NCBI GenBank assembly: GCA_009731375.1
Contig: BJOX01000050.1
Span: 1,034,021 to 1,062,159, forward strand
Direction of reading: 5' to 3'
Length of the DNA: 28,139 nt
Source of the DNA: Paulinella micropora
Taxonomy: Eukaryota > Cercozoa > Imbricatea > Euglyphida
The position numbers and the translations under genes were made by a program. Under the pieces are notes generated by a model that did no database searches, had not been told where the DNA came from, and saw nothing but the letters and a program-made list of their open reading frames with translations. How positions within the stretch are numbered: position 1 is the first letter of the stretch; each line of letters begins with the position of its first letter. Below are positions 20,131 to 28,139 of this stretch, piece after piece.

Positions 20131-20236
20131 TGTCGTGTCTTGTGTTGTCTTGTGTTGTCTTGTCTTGTCTTGTCTTGTCTCGTCTTGTCTTGTCTCGTCT
20201 CGTCTCGTCTCGTCTTGTCTTGTCTTGTCTTGTCTG
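20131..20236. repeat. TCTTG/TCTCG pentamer tandem array
   Basis: About 20 units of 5 bp, mostly TCTTG with blocks of TCTCG and some TGTTG variants, show internal homogenisation of variant units. Confidence 0.92.
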
Positions 20237-20299
20237 TCTTATCTACAGCTGTCTTGTCTGTTTTGTCTGGATGTCTATGTCTGTGTTTCTGTCTTGTTC

Positions 20300-20321
20300 T
20301 CTGCTCTCTGCTCTCTCTCTG

Positions 20322-20375
<54 letters not shown>

Positions 20376-20394
20376 TCTCGCTCTTCCCTCTCTC

Positions 20395-20431
<37 letters not shown>

Positions 20432-20480
20432 TTTCTTTAGGGTTTTATTATTATTATTATTATTATTACTATTATTACTT
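20300..20480. repeat. (TC)n, (CA)n and (TTA)n microsatellites
   Basis: CT repeats from about 20300 to 20411, CA repeats to about 20431, then TTA repeats from about 20445 to 20479 directly before a SINE head. Confidence 0.95.
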
Positions 20481-20482
20481 AT

Positions 20483-20737
20483 GGACACCGTGATAGCTCA
20501 GTGGTCAAGTTCTACCATCTGGGCCCTGTCGCCAGTTCGATTCCCGTCGGTGCCACCAGTATTTTCATTGAACATACTGTCTATTTCTGGACCAGTATTT
20601 TCATTGAACATGCCGGCCCATCTGGAAGTGTTGGAACTGCCCTTGCGGGGGTGTCATTAGAGCTTATCGTCAATTCTTCGTACTCCCCTCACGGGTGAGA
20701 CGATGGAGGCGCATGTGCAGAAATGCATCAGCCATTG
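20483..20737 (+). mobile_element. tRNA-derived SINE copy 2
   Basis: The head starts GGACACCGTGATAGCTCAGTGG (box A-like) and carries a box B-like AGTTCGATTCC, ending CGGTGCCACC, as in a degenerate tRNA gene. The tRNA-unrelated body follows: GGAAGTGTTGGAACTGCCC, then the GGGGGTGTCATTAGAGC segment and GGCGCATGTGCAGAAATGC. A 36-bp tandem duplication of ACCAGTATTTTCATTGAACA (20555 and 20591) is unique to this copy. An upstream (TTA)n tract and a gap after 20737 bound it. Pol III transcription and LINE-mediated mobility are family knowledge. Confidence 0.88.
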
Positions 20738-20780
20738 NNNNNNNNNNNNNNNNNNNNNNNNNNNNNNNNNNNNNNNNNNN

Positions 20781-20848
<68 letters not shown>
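20738..20848. repeat. Gap and (TTA)n microsatellite
   Basis: A 43-base gap (20738-20780) is followed by about 22 TTA units to 20848, directly in front of the next SINE head. Confidence 0.95.
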
Positions 20849-20849
20849 G

Positions 20850-21010
20850 GGACACCGTGATAGCACAGTGGTCAAGTTCTACCATCTGCGCCCTGTCGCC
20901 AGTTCGATTCCCGTCGGTGCCACCGGTATTTTCATTGAACATACCGGTCCGTCTGGAAGTGTTGGAACTGCCCTTGCGGGGGTGTCATTAGAGCCTATCG
21001 TCAATTCTTC
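20850..21010 (+). mobile_element. tRNA-derived SINE copy 3, cut by a gap
   Basis: The same head as copy 2 (GGACACCGTGATAGCACAGTGG, AGTTCGATTCC) and the same body, with single ACCGGTATTTTCATTGAACA. It runs into a gap at 21011 at the CAATTCTTC point. Confidence 0.88.
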
Positions 21011-21812
21011 NNNNNNNNNNNNNNNNNNNNNNNNNNNNNNNNNNNNNNNNNNNNNNNNNNNNNNNNNNNNNNNNNNNNNNNNNNNNNNNNNNNNNNNNNN
21101 NNNNNNNNNNNNNNNNNNNNNNNNNNNNNNNNNNNNNNNNNNNNNNNNNNNNNNNNNNNNNNNNNNNNNNNNNNNNNNNNNNNNNNNNNNNNNNNNNNNN
21201 NNNNNNNNNNNNNNNNNNNNNNNNNNNNNNNNNNNNNNNNNNNNNNNNNNNNNNNNNNNNNNNNNNNNNNNNNNNNNNNNNNNNNNNNNNNNNNNNNNNN
21301 NNNNNNNNNNNNNNNNNNNNNNNNNNNNNNNNNNNNNNNNNNNNNNNNNNNNNNNNNNNNNNNNNNNNNNNNNNNNNNNNNNNNNNNNNNNNNNNNNNNN
21401 NNNNNNNNNNNNNNNNNNNNNNNNNNNNNNNNNNNNNNNNNNNNNNNNNNNNNNNNNNNNNNNNNNNNNNNNNNNNNNNNNNNNNNNNNNNNNNNNNNNN
21501 NNNNNNNNNNNNNNNNNNNNNNNNNNNNNNNNNNNNNNNNNNNNNNNNNNNNNNNNNNNNNNNNNNNNNNNNNNNNNNNNNNNNNNNNNNNNNNNNNNNN
21601 NNNNNNNNNNNNNNNNNNNNNNNNNNNNNNNNNNNNNNNNNNNNNNNNNNNNNNNNNNNNNNNNNNNNNNNNNNNNNNNNNNNNNNNNNNNNNNNNNNNN
21701 NNNNNNNNNNNNNNNNNNNNNNNNNNNNNNNNNNNNNNNNNNNNNNNNNNNNNNNNNNNNNNNNNNNNNNNNNNNNNNNNNNNNNNNNNNNNNNNNNNNN
21801 NNNNNNNNNNNN
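21011..21812. other. Assembly gap (802 bases)
   Basis: Unknown sequence between SINE copy 3 and an (ATT)n tract; a repeat-induced break is likely. Confidence 0.99.
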
Positions 21813-21815
21813 ATA

Positions 21816-21909
<94 letters not shown>

Positions 21910-22090
21910 AAAAAAAGGGAGTACATAGGCAATCGGTCCTTTCCATGGGCTGATCGGTATAAAGCTCCTAGAGTAATGTTCTATGCCGTCACTTCCTTTA
22001 TTCCACCGATTGGTGTGGAGACTTTCCTTATGGAATGGAAGACTGGATGCACATGGCCTTTTGGCTCAGCAATTGGCAGGNNNNNNNNNN

Positions 22091-22123
<33 letters not shown>

Positions 22124-22138
22124 GATTATTATTATTAT
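21813..22138. repeat. (ATT)n microsatellites with intervening unique DNA
   Basis: ATT repeats at about 21816-21908 and 22091-22138 flank 170 bp of unique sequence (21914-22080) and a 10-base gap. No gene is seen. Confidence 0.9.
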
Positions 22139-22202
22139 GCTGGAGGGATGCCCAAGATGGCATTCCACGGGAAGAGGAGGTGGTTGGGCCTCTCCCCACG
22201 AA

Positions 22203-22229
22203 GGTGACCGCTTGGGGAGGGCGGTCACC
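22203..22229. repeat. Perfect 9-bp hairpin
   Basis: GGTGACCGC (22203-22211) and GCGGTCACC (22221-22229) form a perfect inverted repeat with a 9-base loop. Confidence 0.8.
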
Positions 22230-22251
22230 GGGATATGCGCAACTCTCAACT

Positions 22252-22616
22252 GGGCATTTACTCGGTAGGGGTTCGGCCAGGCAGGTTGTGGGGTTGTCTG
22301 TTGGATTGTTGGTTGGCTCGTTTTTCTTGGCTGTTGGTTTGGGTCTGGTTTCCTGGTTAGCCCATTTTCGCCGAATTTCCTGCCGAGTAAATGCCTGGGG
22401 GCTTCCAGTTCCGGTTTGGTGATCTTGTTGAGGTGAGCATTCGGAGGAAACAGTACCGAGATGGGTTGAAGATAGGATTCACATTGAGCCGAGATGGGGC
22501 TGAGTTGACCTGTTCCAACTCGGCTCCATTTCGGCTTCATGTTAATCCTATCTTCATCCTATCTGGGTTTTGTCTCCTCCCTATCTTCGCTTCTTCGGGG
22601 TTGCCTAACTGGAACA
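22252..22616. repeat. Two adjacent foldback (inverted repeat) units
   Basis: Unit 1: 22252-22277 (GGCATTTACTCGGTAGGG) pairs with 22370-22395. Unit 2: 22471-22508 (GATAGGATTCACATTGAGCC) pairs with 22515-22552, and weaker pairing extends outwards to about 22403 and 22616 (TTCCAGTT with AACTGGAA). Mismatches are scattered in the arms. They lie about 0.5 kb upstream of the LINE 2 ORF and could be a MITE-like relic or structured LINE leader. Confidence 0.7.
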
Positions 22617-23131
22617 CATGATGAGCGCACGTTGGAGAGGGGCTTCAGTCGGTCCCAATGCCTTGCCAGTGCCTTGCTGCGTTGCCGTGCCTTGCCCCAT
22701 GCATTCACACCCTCCACCGTTGCATTTCTAACTGAGCAGCTTCGGCTGGGATTACTATACTTGTCTGTAAGACCCTATAGGTACCGCTAGGTTCGCGCCT
22801 TCTATACCCACGTGGGGGAAGGAGTTTCAGCGGCACGCCGTCCGATCTGGCTCCACTCGGGGACACCCGTACCTCATGATGTGTATTGTTAGGAGCAGCT
22901 GAAAGTCCATAAGGCATGAGAGTAGAGGCGTTGGCGATGCGATGGAGAGTGTGTGTAGTGCGTGAGGCAGGTTCTGGCGACGCTGGGGGTGCTGGCGGGC
23001 GCCGAAGGGCACGAAGCGACGCGGCAGCGTCCAGTGACACCGGCGGAAATGCGTGTAGTGTGTGTTGCAGATACCGCCGATGCTATTTGCATGGACGGGC
23101 GCTTTCCTCGGCGTAAAGAGGCGCGGCGGTG
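22617..23131 (+). promoter_or_regulatory. Probable 5' leader of LINE copy 2
   Basis: This non-coding stretch ends with an in-frame TAA (23114-23116) just before ATG 23132. Full-length LINEs carry an internal promoter in such a leader, but I cannot see where the element begins. It includes CCACGTGGG-type palindromic bases near 22810 and repeated TGTGTAGTG sequences. Confidence 0.4.
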
Positions 23132-26100
23132 ATGGCCAGCGACATTGGCCGTCTACTACTCTCAATGGATTACAAATACGCGAAGCACGGAGCTACCACT
23201 GTGGCCCTTATGGGACAAGGTAGAATCGCCGAAGACCTGGACAATCCCCGTGGGAATGCCTCTTCGACGGGCTCTGGCCCGATGTCCCAGGATGGGAGGA
23301 TGAGGGCTCGCGTATATGACGGAATTCCTGAACCACGTGGAGAGGCTATCTTAGCTGCGCCTCATCCTTCCTCCCCAAACCTGGCACACGGGTCGGCGCT
23401 TCAACATAAGGCGAGCGGCGCTATATGGCAGATGGCACCGCCGCCTCGACGGTACCGGCGGGTAGATCGGTACGACAAGGACGGGCGTAATCTGATTGTC
23501 TGGGGGCTCTCAGAACGCGCCAATCTACAGGAGATCGCCTCCAAAATGAGCGGTCTTGGTCTGGTGGTCCCGGTAATGGAGTGGCAAGGCCAGCGAATGT
23601 CTCGTCACCTGGAGCTGGTCTACGAGGACGATGACAGCAGGCAGACGGCGTTGCAGCAACTCAAACATCTCAAATTCTTCGGCAGAGGGGTCAATGTGGC
23701 CCTTGGGCGCAGGTTCAGGGACAGGGAACGTGTCCGAAGGCTTATTCGCATCCATCTGCGTGGGGAAGCGGCGGTCCGGAAGGAGGAAGCTGCGACGGGA
23801 TATCGCGTCTTGCCTCTGCATGAAGAATGTGTCGATGATGTGCAGGTGGTGTCTTCGGAATTGGCTGCCGATGCACCTAAGTGTGTGTCTGAGTGTGCTG
23901 ATGTGCATGTGGTGCCCCTGCATTCGGCGGCCAGTGCAGTGGGGGACCAACCTGCGCAAGCACCTGCAGAGGGGGGCAGCACGAGGGCGGAAGCCAAGCG
24001 CGGCCGTCGGGTCCGGAAACGAGCCAAGAAGCACCGCTCCAAGCAGTTCGATACCGGCTTCAAGCTACTCGTCGCGAGTCACAACTGGCAGGGTAAAACG
24101 GGATACGACAACGTAGGCACGGCGGAATGGGCATCATTCTACAAGCACGAGGGCTGGCTAGTCATCGGGGCTCAGGAGCACCGCATGGGCAAGAAGCAAC
24201 TTTCCAAATGCAGCCTGGATGGATTCCGGATTTTTGGAAAACCTGCGGAGGTCAGCGAGAAAAATCGCTGCAAGGGTGGGGTTCTATTCGCGGTGGCTAA
24301 CTTCCTTGGTCCGTATTGCAACCTGGTGTCAGCCCCCGTCGACCACCGGCAGCAAGTGTGGCTGCGTATCGCCTCGGGTGTTACCGGCGCTCAGGATATC
24401 TATGTGGGCAACGGCTACTTTCCCCAGGAAACGCAGGAAGAAGAGTCGTCAGAGGCGTATGCGGCCTGGCAGGCAGCTATAGCTTTTTTTGGAGCCAAAG
24501 GTCTTGTGGTCACGGTGGCGGATGCCAACGCGAAGCTCGGGCCGGCATGCAGCCGAAAAGAGGAGGGCATCGTCGGTCAGCACGGGGAGGTCGATGATAA
24601 GGGAGCACCGGTACGTTCGGAGAACGGCAAGAGACTCGCGGCTGTCCTCGTCGCTACGGGCCTGCGAAATCTGAGCGGCTTCTCGTGCCCAGTGGAAGGG
24701 TCCTACTGGTGGTCCCGGCGTGAGCAGCGCGGCATGGGCACAGGCAAGCACCTCCTCGATTACATCTGCGCGTCGCCTGGCTTGGCATCTGGAGCAAAGT
24801 TCGGAGTATGCGAAGATGATCTTGATACGGACCACAAGGCAGTATGGGCCGAACTGACGTGGAGCGGCCAGCGCCGGCCAAAGCGGGCTGCGAAACCTTA
24901 CAGGTCCTTTCGTGTTGATAAGCTTATTGGTGCTGGTGTCTCGGGTAATGATCACGCTGCGAAGCAAGCGCTGGATTATCTACGCGACAAGTTCGATGAC
25001 GTATTCCAGCATTGCCTACAGAAGCTTGGAGTGCATCAGCTGCCTGAGCTTGACCTATCGGGTGGTGCCGACAGCCAACGGGTGGTAGATGACGTCACCG
25101 AGCGAGTGGCGCAGTCCTTCCGAATGGCGGCGCACCGGGTCCTTGGCTCCAGATGTATACGACCCCGTTTCACCAACAATTGGTTCGACGGGGAGCTAAA
25201 GGAGCTCATTCAGCAGCGCCGGGAGGCCTACGCAGCATACAGGAGGGATGAATCGAATGCGGAAGCCCGTCTGAATTGGCTACGGCTCCGCAAGCAAATT
25301 CGGAAGGCAACTCGGGCCAAGAAGTCCGCCTCCTTCAAGCAAGTGCAGGAAGAAGCGGTCAAATGTCAACGCGAGCAATCCTCAAAGCGCTTTTGGCTAC
25401 TCGCGAAGCGGCTTGGCGGGGCACGCAGAACGAAGGTCTCCGCGCCGGTGCAAAGGGAGGATGGCTCACTGGCGTGTACGCTGCCGGAAAAGGTCGCTCG
25501 GTGGGAGGAATTTCGGAAAAATTCGGTGAAGCCACGGGAAAATCCGGCAAGTGCGGCTGTTGTGGTGGAGTGCTGTGCAGAAGCAGGCTCGCTGGAGTGG
25601 GAGGAAGCCGAAGCTAAGCGGCAGTTCCACTGGAACGATCGCTTCAGAGATGAGGTGGCCCGGGCTATGAAGGAGCACGAAGTAGGTGAAGACACTTGCG
25701 AAGAGCTGGACAAGCCGTTCACGCAAGAGGAGGTCCTTGCAAGGCAACGTGCCCTGAATAACCACAAAGCTTGTGGCGAGGACAAAGTGAAGAACGAGAT
25801 GCTCAAGTATGGCGGCGCCTACATCAATGGCTACTTAACGCAGTACTTCAACTGGATTCGAGAAGCCGAGAGGACTCCAAAAGCTTGGGGCAAGGGAATC
25901 ATCGTCAATATCCCCAAGGGTGGGGATCCTACGGATCCTGACAACTGGAGGGATATCTCGATTATTAGTTGCCTTGGTAAGCTGTATCTGTCCTTATTAG
26001 CTACTCGTCTAACGCTCTTCGTGGATGGCCCGGATAAGCTACGTCCAGAGCAGGGAGGCTTCCGCCCGGGGCGTCGCACTACGGATCAGGTCTTTACCCT

Positions 26101-28139
26101 TTGGCAGAGGTTGAAGGGGCGTCAGCAGCAGAAGCGGGAGTCGTATGTCCTGTTCGTCGATCTACGCAAGGCTTTCCCGTCTGTTTGGAGAGATGGCCTA
26201 TTTGAGAGGCTCTGGAAGCTGGGTGTAAGGGGCAAGTTCTGGCGCACGCTACGCAGGTGCTACGAGCAGACTTCGTCGCAAGTGCTAGTTGATGGAGCAC
26301 TCACCCCCGAAGTACTGGAGGGTGTAGGCGTCCAACAGGGGTCCCCTCTCTCTCCCACACTCTTCAACGTCTTTATGGATGAGCTGTGTGATCGGCTGGC
26401 GAGTGCCCTCAAGATCACGGATGTGAAGCGGCTGAACGACATCAAGGCACTTCTATACGCGGACGACGTGGCCCTCATCGCTCACAGTCGCACCGAGCTC
26501 CAGAAGATGGTCAATGTTGTGGCCAAGTTCGCGGAAGATTACCGGCTGGAAGTCAACTTGAAGCCCGGCAAGACGGAAATCATGCCCATTTACACGTCGA
26601 GCAAGGCGAAACGACCAAGTATCAGGGAGCGAGGTGAGCCCGTGGTGTGGTTTCGCGGCCAGAAGCTTTGTGTCACCAGTCAGTACAAGTACCTGGGAGT
26701 GGTTATCACCGACGACCTGAAGTGGAAGGAGCAGGCCCTGCGGGCTACGCGTGTCACTGAAGTCGCCACCGCAGGTTGGTACTCTTTGTGGTGTGCAGGT
26801 GAGATACAAGCTAGGTATCGTCTCATGTGCTGGAATCAACTTGTGGGGGCCAAGCTGAAGTACGCCTTCGATGTCTGGCGTGCCCCCGTATCGCAGCTCA
26901 CCAAGCTGGAGGCAGCAATGCTGCGCCCCATGAGGATGATTCTCGGCATCAGCCCTAAGACAAGCAAGTGGATTACACTCTTTCTGGCGCGCTCTTTGAG
27001 TGCGGAGCGTTTGCGGCGGGCGGCGCAACTGAAGTTCTATGGACGGCTGCGTGTTCTACCGGAGAAGCGATTTCCTGTCATCGCATCTCAAGTCAAATCC
27101 GACTGGACTGCGGAGGCCGAAGGCGCTATCAGGGACTCAATGGATCTACAACAAGGGCTTCAGGAGCTCCTAAATAGCTCAGAGAAGGACCTCGAGGGTT
27201 GGAGCTCGACTGTGGACAAGTGGGCCCTTCGGCAGGACGTCAAGATGGTGCAGCAACTGATGTGGGACAAGCGAGAAGCAGGCAGCGATCTTACTGATGG
27301 CCTGCGAGTCATCCTAAGACAAGTCTTTGGAACTAAGGAGTTCCCAAGGTGGGCAGCTCTTGATGATGCGCATTATAATCTGCTTCGGAGAAGGTTGCTC
27401 AGCTGCAACAACCGCCTTCGGTTGTACCGCAGCAAGTTGGTCAGTGGCATGTCCCCTCACTGCTTCTGTTGTCATGATGATGTCAATGAGTCCCTTGCGC
27501 ACTTCTTATGGGATTGCCCCATGCATGAGGTGAGACGTAAGCAGCTGTTGCTGAGTATGCAGAGGCTCGGTGGCATGGGTGTGGGGGGTGCTGAAGGGGA
27601 TGGAGGGAGTGAGGAGGGTGGTGAGGTCGTAGGCGGTGAGGTTGCAGTTGAGGATATGTTGCTTGGGCGGGAGCGGGAGGGCTCTGTGCGGCAGGGTTGG
27701 GATGATATGTCGCCTGAGGATCAATCACGATTGCTTTGTAAGTTTTTTCAGGGGAAGTCGCGCTTCCGCAGTAACTTTAGGCTTGCTGCGTTGTTAGGGG
27801 TTACAGCGTTGCGCACCCCTCCAAAGTGGGATGTGTTGTTTGGATCATATGTGTCTGAGTGTTGGTTTGCTAGGGAGGGTAAAAGGGAGGAGCTTGGGGT
27901 GGAGGATGGGGGCGAGGAGGTGATTGACCTCACTGAGGTTCCATCAGCTCTTGTCCCACCCTCTCCCCCAAGTGACGTTGATGTTGCGCGGCGCGGCCGT
28001 CTGCGCAGTGTGGCTAGAGAGAGGGGTTCGGGAGCGCAGCGTAGTGTCTCCGAGTTCTTCTCTTCAGCTAACACCCTCGCATCTAGCTCTTCATGCACTT
28101 CACAGCCCCCATCTGCCCTTGCTGTTGCTGTTGCTGCTA
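23132..28139 (+). CDS. LINE polyprotein: RRM-like, endonuclease, reverse transcriptase
   Basis: One frame is open from ATG 23132 (first ATG after an in-frame TAA) to the window edge, over 1669 codons. Residues 118-205 resemble an RRM-type nucleic-acid-binding domain (NLIVWGLSER). Residues 310-600 are an endonuclease/exonuclease/phosphatase fold with N318, E349, D464-x-N466 and D567-H568, which nicks target DNA. The reverse transcriptase has motif A D1010 (VLFVDLRKAF), QGSPLSPTLFN and YADD 1109-1112. A knuckle follows: C1444, C1447, H1457, C1462. The C-terminal 200 residues are Gly/Glu/Ser-rich and unfinished. No RNase H is visible. The uninterrupted frame and all catalytic residues suggest a recently active copy. 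Most LINEs split the RNA-binding protein into ORF1; here it is fused. Confidence 0.92.
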   Translation, partial: MASDIGRLLLSMDYKYAKHGATTVALMGQGRIAEDLDNPRGNASSTGSGPMSQDGRMRARVYDGIPEPRGEAILAAPHPSSPNLAHGSALQHKASGAIWQMAPPPRRYRRVDRYDKDGRNLIVWGLSERANLQEIASKMSGLGLVVPVMEWQGQRMSRHLELVYEDDDSRQTALQQLKHLKFFGRGVNVALGRRFRDRERVRRLIRIHLRGEAAVRKEEAATGYRVLPLHEECVDDVQVVSSELAADAPKCVSECADVHVVPLHSAASAVGDQPAQAPAEGGSTRAEAKRGRRVRKRAKKHRSKQFDTGFKLLVASHNWQGKTGYDNVGTAEWASFYKHEGWLVIGAQEHRMGKKQLSKCSLDGFRIFGKPAEVSEKNRCKGGVLFAVANFLGPYCNLVSAPVDHRQQVWLRIASGVTGAQDIYVGNGYFPQETQEEESSEAYAAWQAAIAFFGAKGLVVTVADANAKLGPACSRKEEGIVGQHGEVDDKGAPVRSENGKRLAAVLVATGLRNLSGFSCPVEGSYWWSRREQRGMGTGKHLLDYICASPGLASGAKFGVCEDDLDTDHKAVWAELTWSGQRRPKRAAKPYRSFRVDKLIGAGVSGNDHAAKQALDYLRDKFDDVFQHCLQKLGVHQLPELDLSGGADSQRVVDDVTERVAQSFRMAAHRVLGSRCIRPRFTNNWFDGELKELIQQRREAYAAYRRDESNAEARLNWLRLRKQIRKATRAKKSASFKQVQEEAVKCQREQSSKRFWLLAKRLGGARRTKVSAPVQREDGSLACTLPEKVARWEEFRKNSVKPRENPASAAVVVECCAEAGSLEWEEAEAKRQFHWNDRFRDEVARAMKEHEVGEDTCEELDKPFTQEEVLARQRALNNHKACGEDKVKNEMLKYGGAYINGYLTQYFNWIREAERTPKAWGKGIIVNIPKGGDPTDPDNWRDISIISCLGKLYLSLLATRLTLFVDGPDKLRPEQGGFRPGRRTTDQVFTLWQRLKGRQQQKRESYVLFVDLRKAFPSVWRDGLFERLWKLGVRGKFWRTLRRCYEQTSSQVLVDGALTPEVLEGVGVQQGSPLSPTLFNVFMDELCDRLASALKITDVKRLNDIKALLYADDVALIAHSRTELQKMVNVVAKFAEDYRLEVNLKPGKTEIMPIYTSSKAKRPSIRERGEPVVWFRGQKLCVTSQYKYLGVVITDDLKWKEQALRATRVTEVATAGWYSLWCAGEIQARYRLMCWNQLVGAKLKYAFDVWRAPVSQLTKLEAAMLRPMRMILGISPKTSKWITLFLARSLSAERLRRAAQLKFYGRLRVLPEKRFPVIASQVKSDWTAEAEGAIRDSMDLQQGLQELLNSSEKDLEGWSSTVDKWALRQDVKMVQQLMWDKREAGSDLTDGLRVILRQVFGTKEFPRWAALDDAHYNLLRRRLLSCNNRLRLYRSKLVSGMSPHCFCCHDDVNESLAHFLWDCPMHEVRRKQLLLSMQRLGGMGVGGAEGDGGSEEGGEVVGGEVAVEDMLLGREREGSVRQGWDDMSPEDQSRLLCKFFQGKSRFRSNFRLAALLGVTALRTPPKWDVLFGSYVSECWFAREGKREELGVEDGGEEVIDLTEVPSALVPPSPPSDVDVARRGRLRSVARERGSGAQRSVSEFFSSANTLASSSSCTSQPPSALAVAVAA
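23132..28139 (+). mobile_element. Non-LTR retrotransposon copy 2, 3' end outside window
   Basis: This is the longer of the two LINE copies, in the same orientation as copy 1. Its region 25410 to about 28020 is nearly identical to 16138 to about 18760. The 5' limit may lie upstream, in 22.1-23.1 kb. The 3' end is not reached. Confidence 0.9.

Noticed and set aside
20483-20558. Possible functional tRNA gene
   Set aside because: Box A- and box B-like sequences are present, but the acceptor stem has a mismatch and the T stem pairs poorly. The same head recurs with an identical downstream body, so it is a SINE head.
19703-20660. Cysteine/valine-rich membrane-like proteins
   Set aside because: All derive from TG, TTG, TCTTG and TC repeats read in three frames.
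20703-21953. Long open frames across gaps and TTA/TA repeats
   Set aside because: They consist of unknown bases and single-residue runs (Leu, Tyr, Ile, Asn), so they carry no coding evidence.

Overview
The window looks like eukaryotic nuclear DNA, most likely from a protist, although the sequence does not identify the host. It holds two kinds of DNA. Positions 1 to about 16137 form a GC-rich block of closely spaced genes on both strands, separated by homopolymer-rich spacers, and the block resembles an integrated large DNA virus or virus-like element. Positions 16138-28139 are ordinary repeat-rich host DNA: two copies of one non-LTR retrotransposon (LINE), three copies of a tRNA-derived SINE, many microsatellites and several assembly gaps.

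Virus-like block. The most recognisable gene (62-4559) is a divergent RNA polymerase largest subunit (RPB1/beta-prime family) with both N-terminal zinc-ligand sets at Pol II spacing, funnel, bridge helix, trigger loop and C-terminal signature. It has no heptad CTD, and the segment aligning with the catalytic NADFDGD loop appears degenerate. The reading frame changes at least four times and is crossed by one in-frame TGA. Next come two unrecognised genes (4839-5677, 6605-7156), a convergent unrecognised gene (8063-7194, minus), two paralogous multi-spanning membrane proteins on the minus strand (9678-8963, 11061-10254), an ankyrin-like gene (11892-12992), a third membrane protein on the minus strand with an in-frame stop (13891-13091), a long imperfect palindrome (14171-14543) between divergent genes, and a last unrecognised gene (14754-16137).

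Junction and host part. The last virus-like gene stops abruptly at 16137, where a 5'-truncated LINE copy begins; no virus-like coding sequence is seen beyond it. LINE copy 1 (16138 to about 18760) carries two frameshifting deletions. Copy 2 has one open frame from ATG 23132 to the window edge (over 1660 codons) with, in order, an RRM-like region, an apurinic-type endonuclease, a reverse transcriptase and a C-x2-C-x9-H-x4-C knuckle. Between the copies lie the SINEs, (TTA)n, (TG)n, (TC)n and TCTTG-type repeats, and foldback sequences.

Interpretation. The viral RNA polymerase, the spaced gene layout and the LINE contact suggest an endogenised viral genome that is decaying. Nucleocytoviruses and mirusviruses are the known groups with such polymerases in protists; no capsid or packaging gene is visible here to decide between them. 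Because many frame breaks sit in or near homopolymers and the assembly has gaps, part of the apparent decay may be sequence error.
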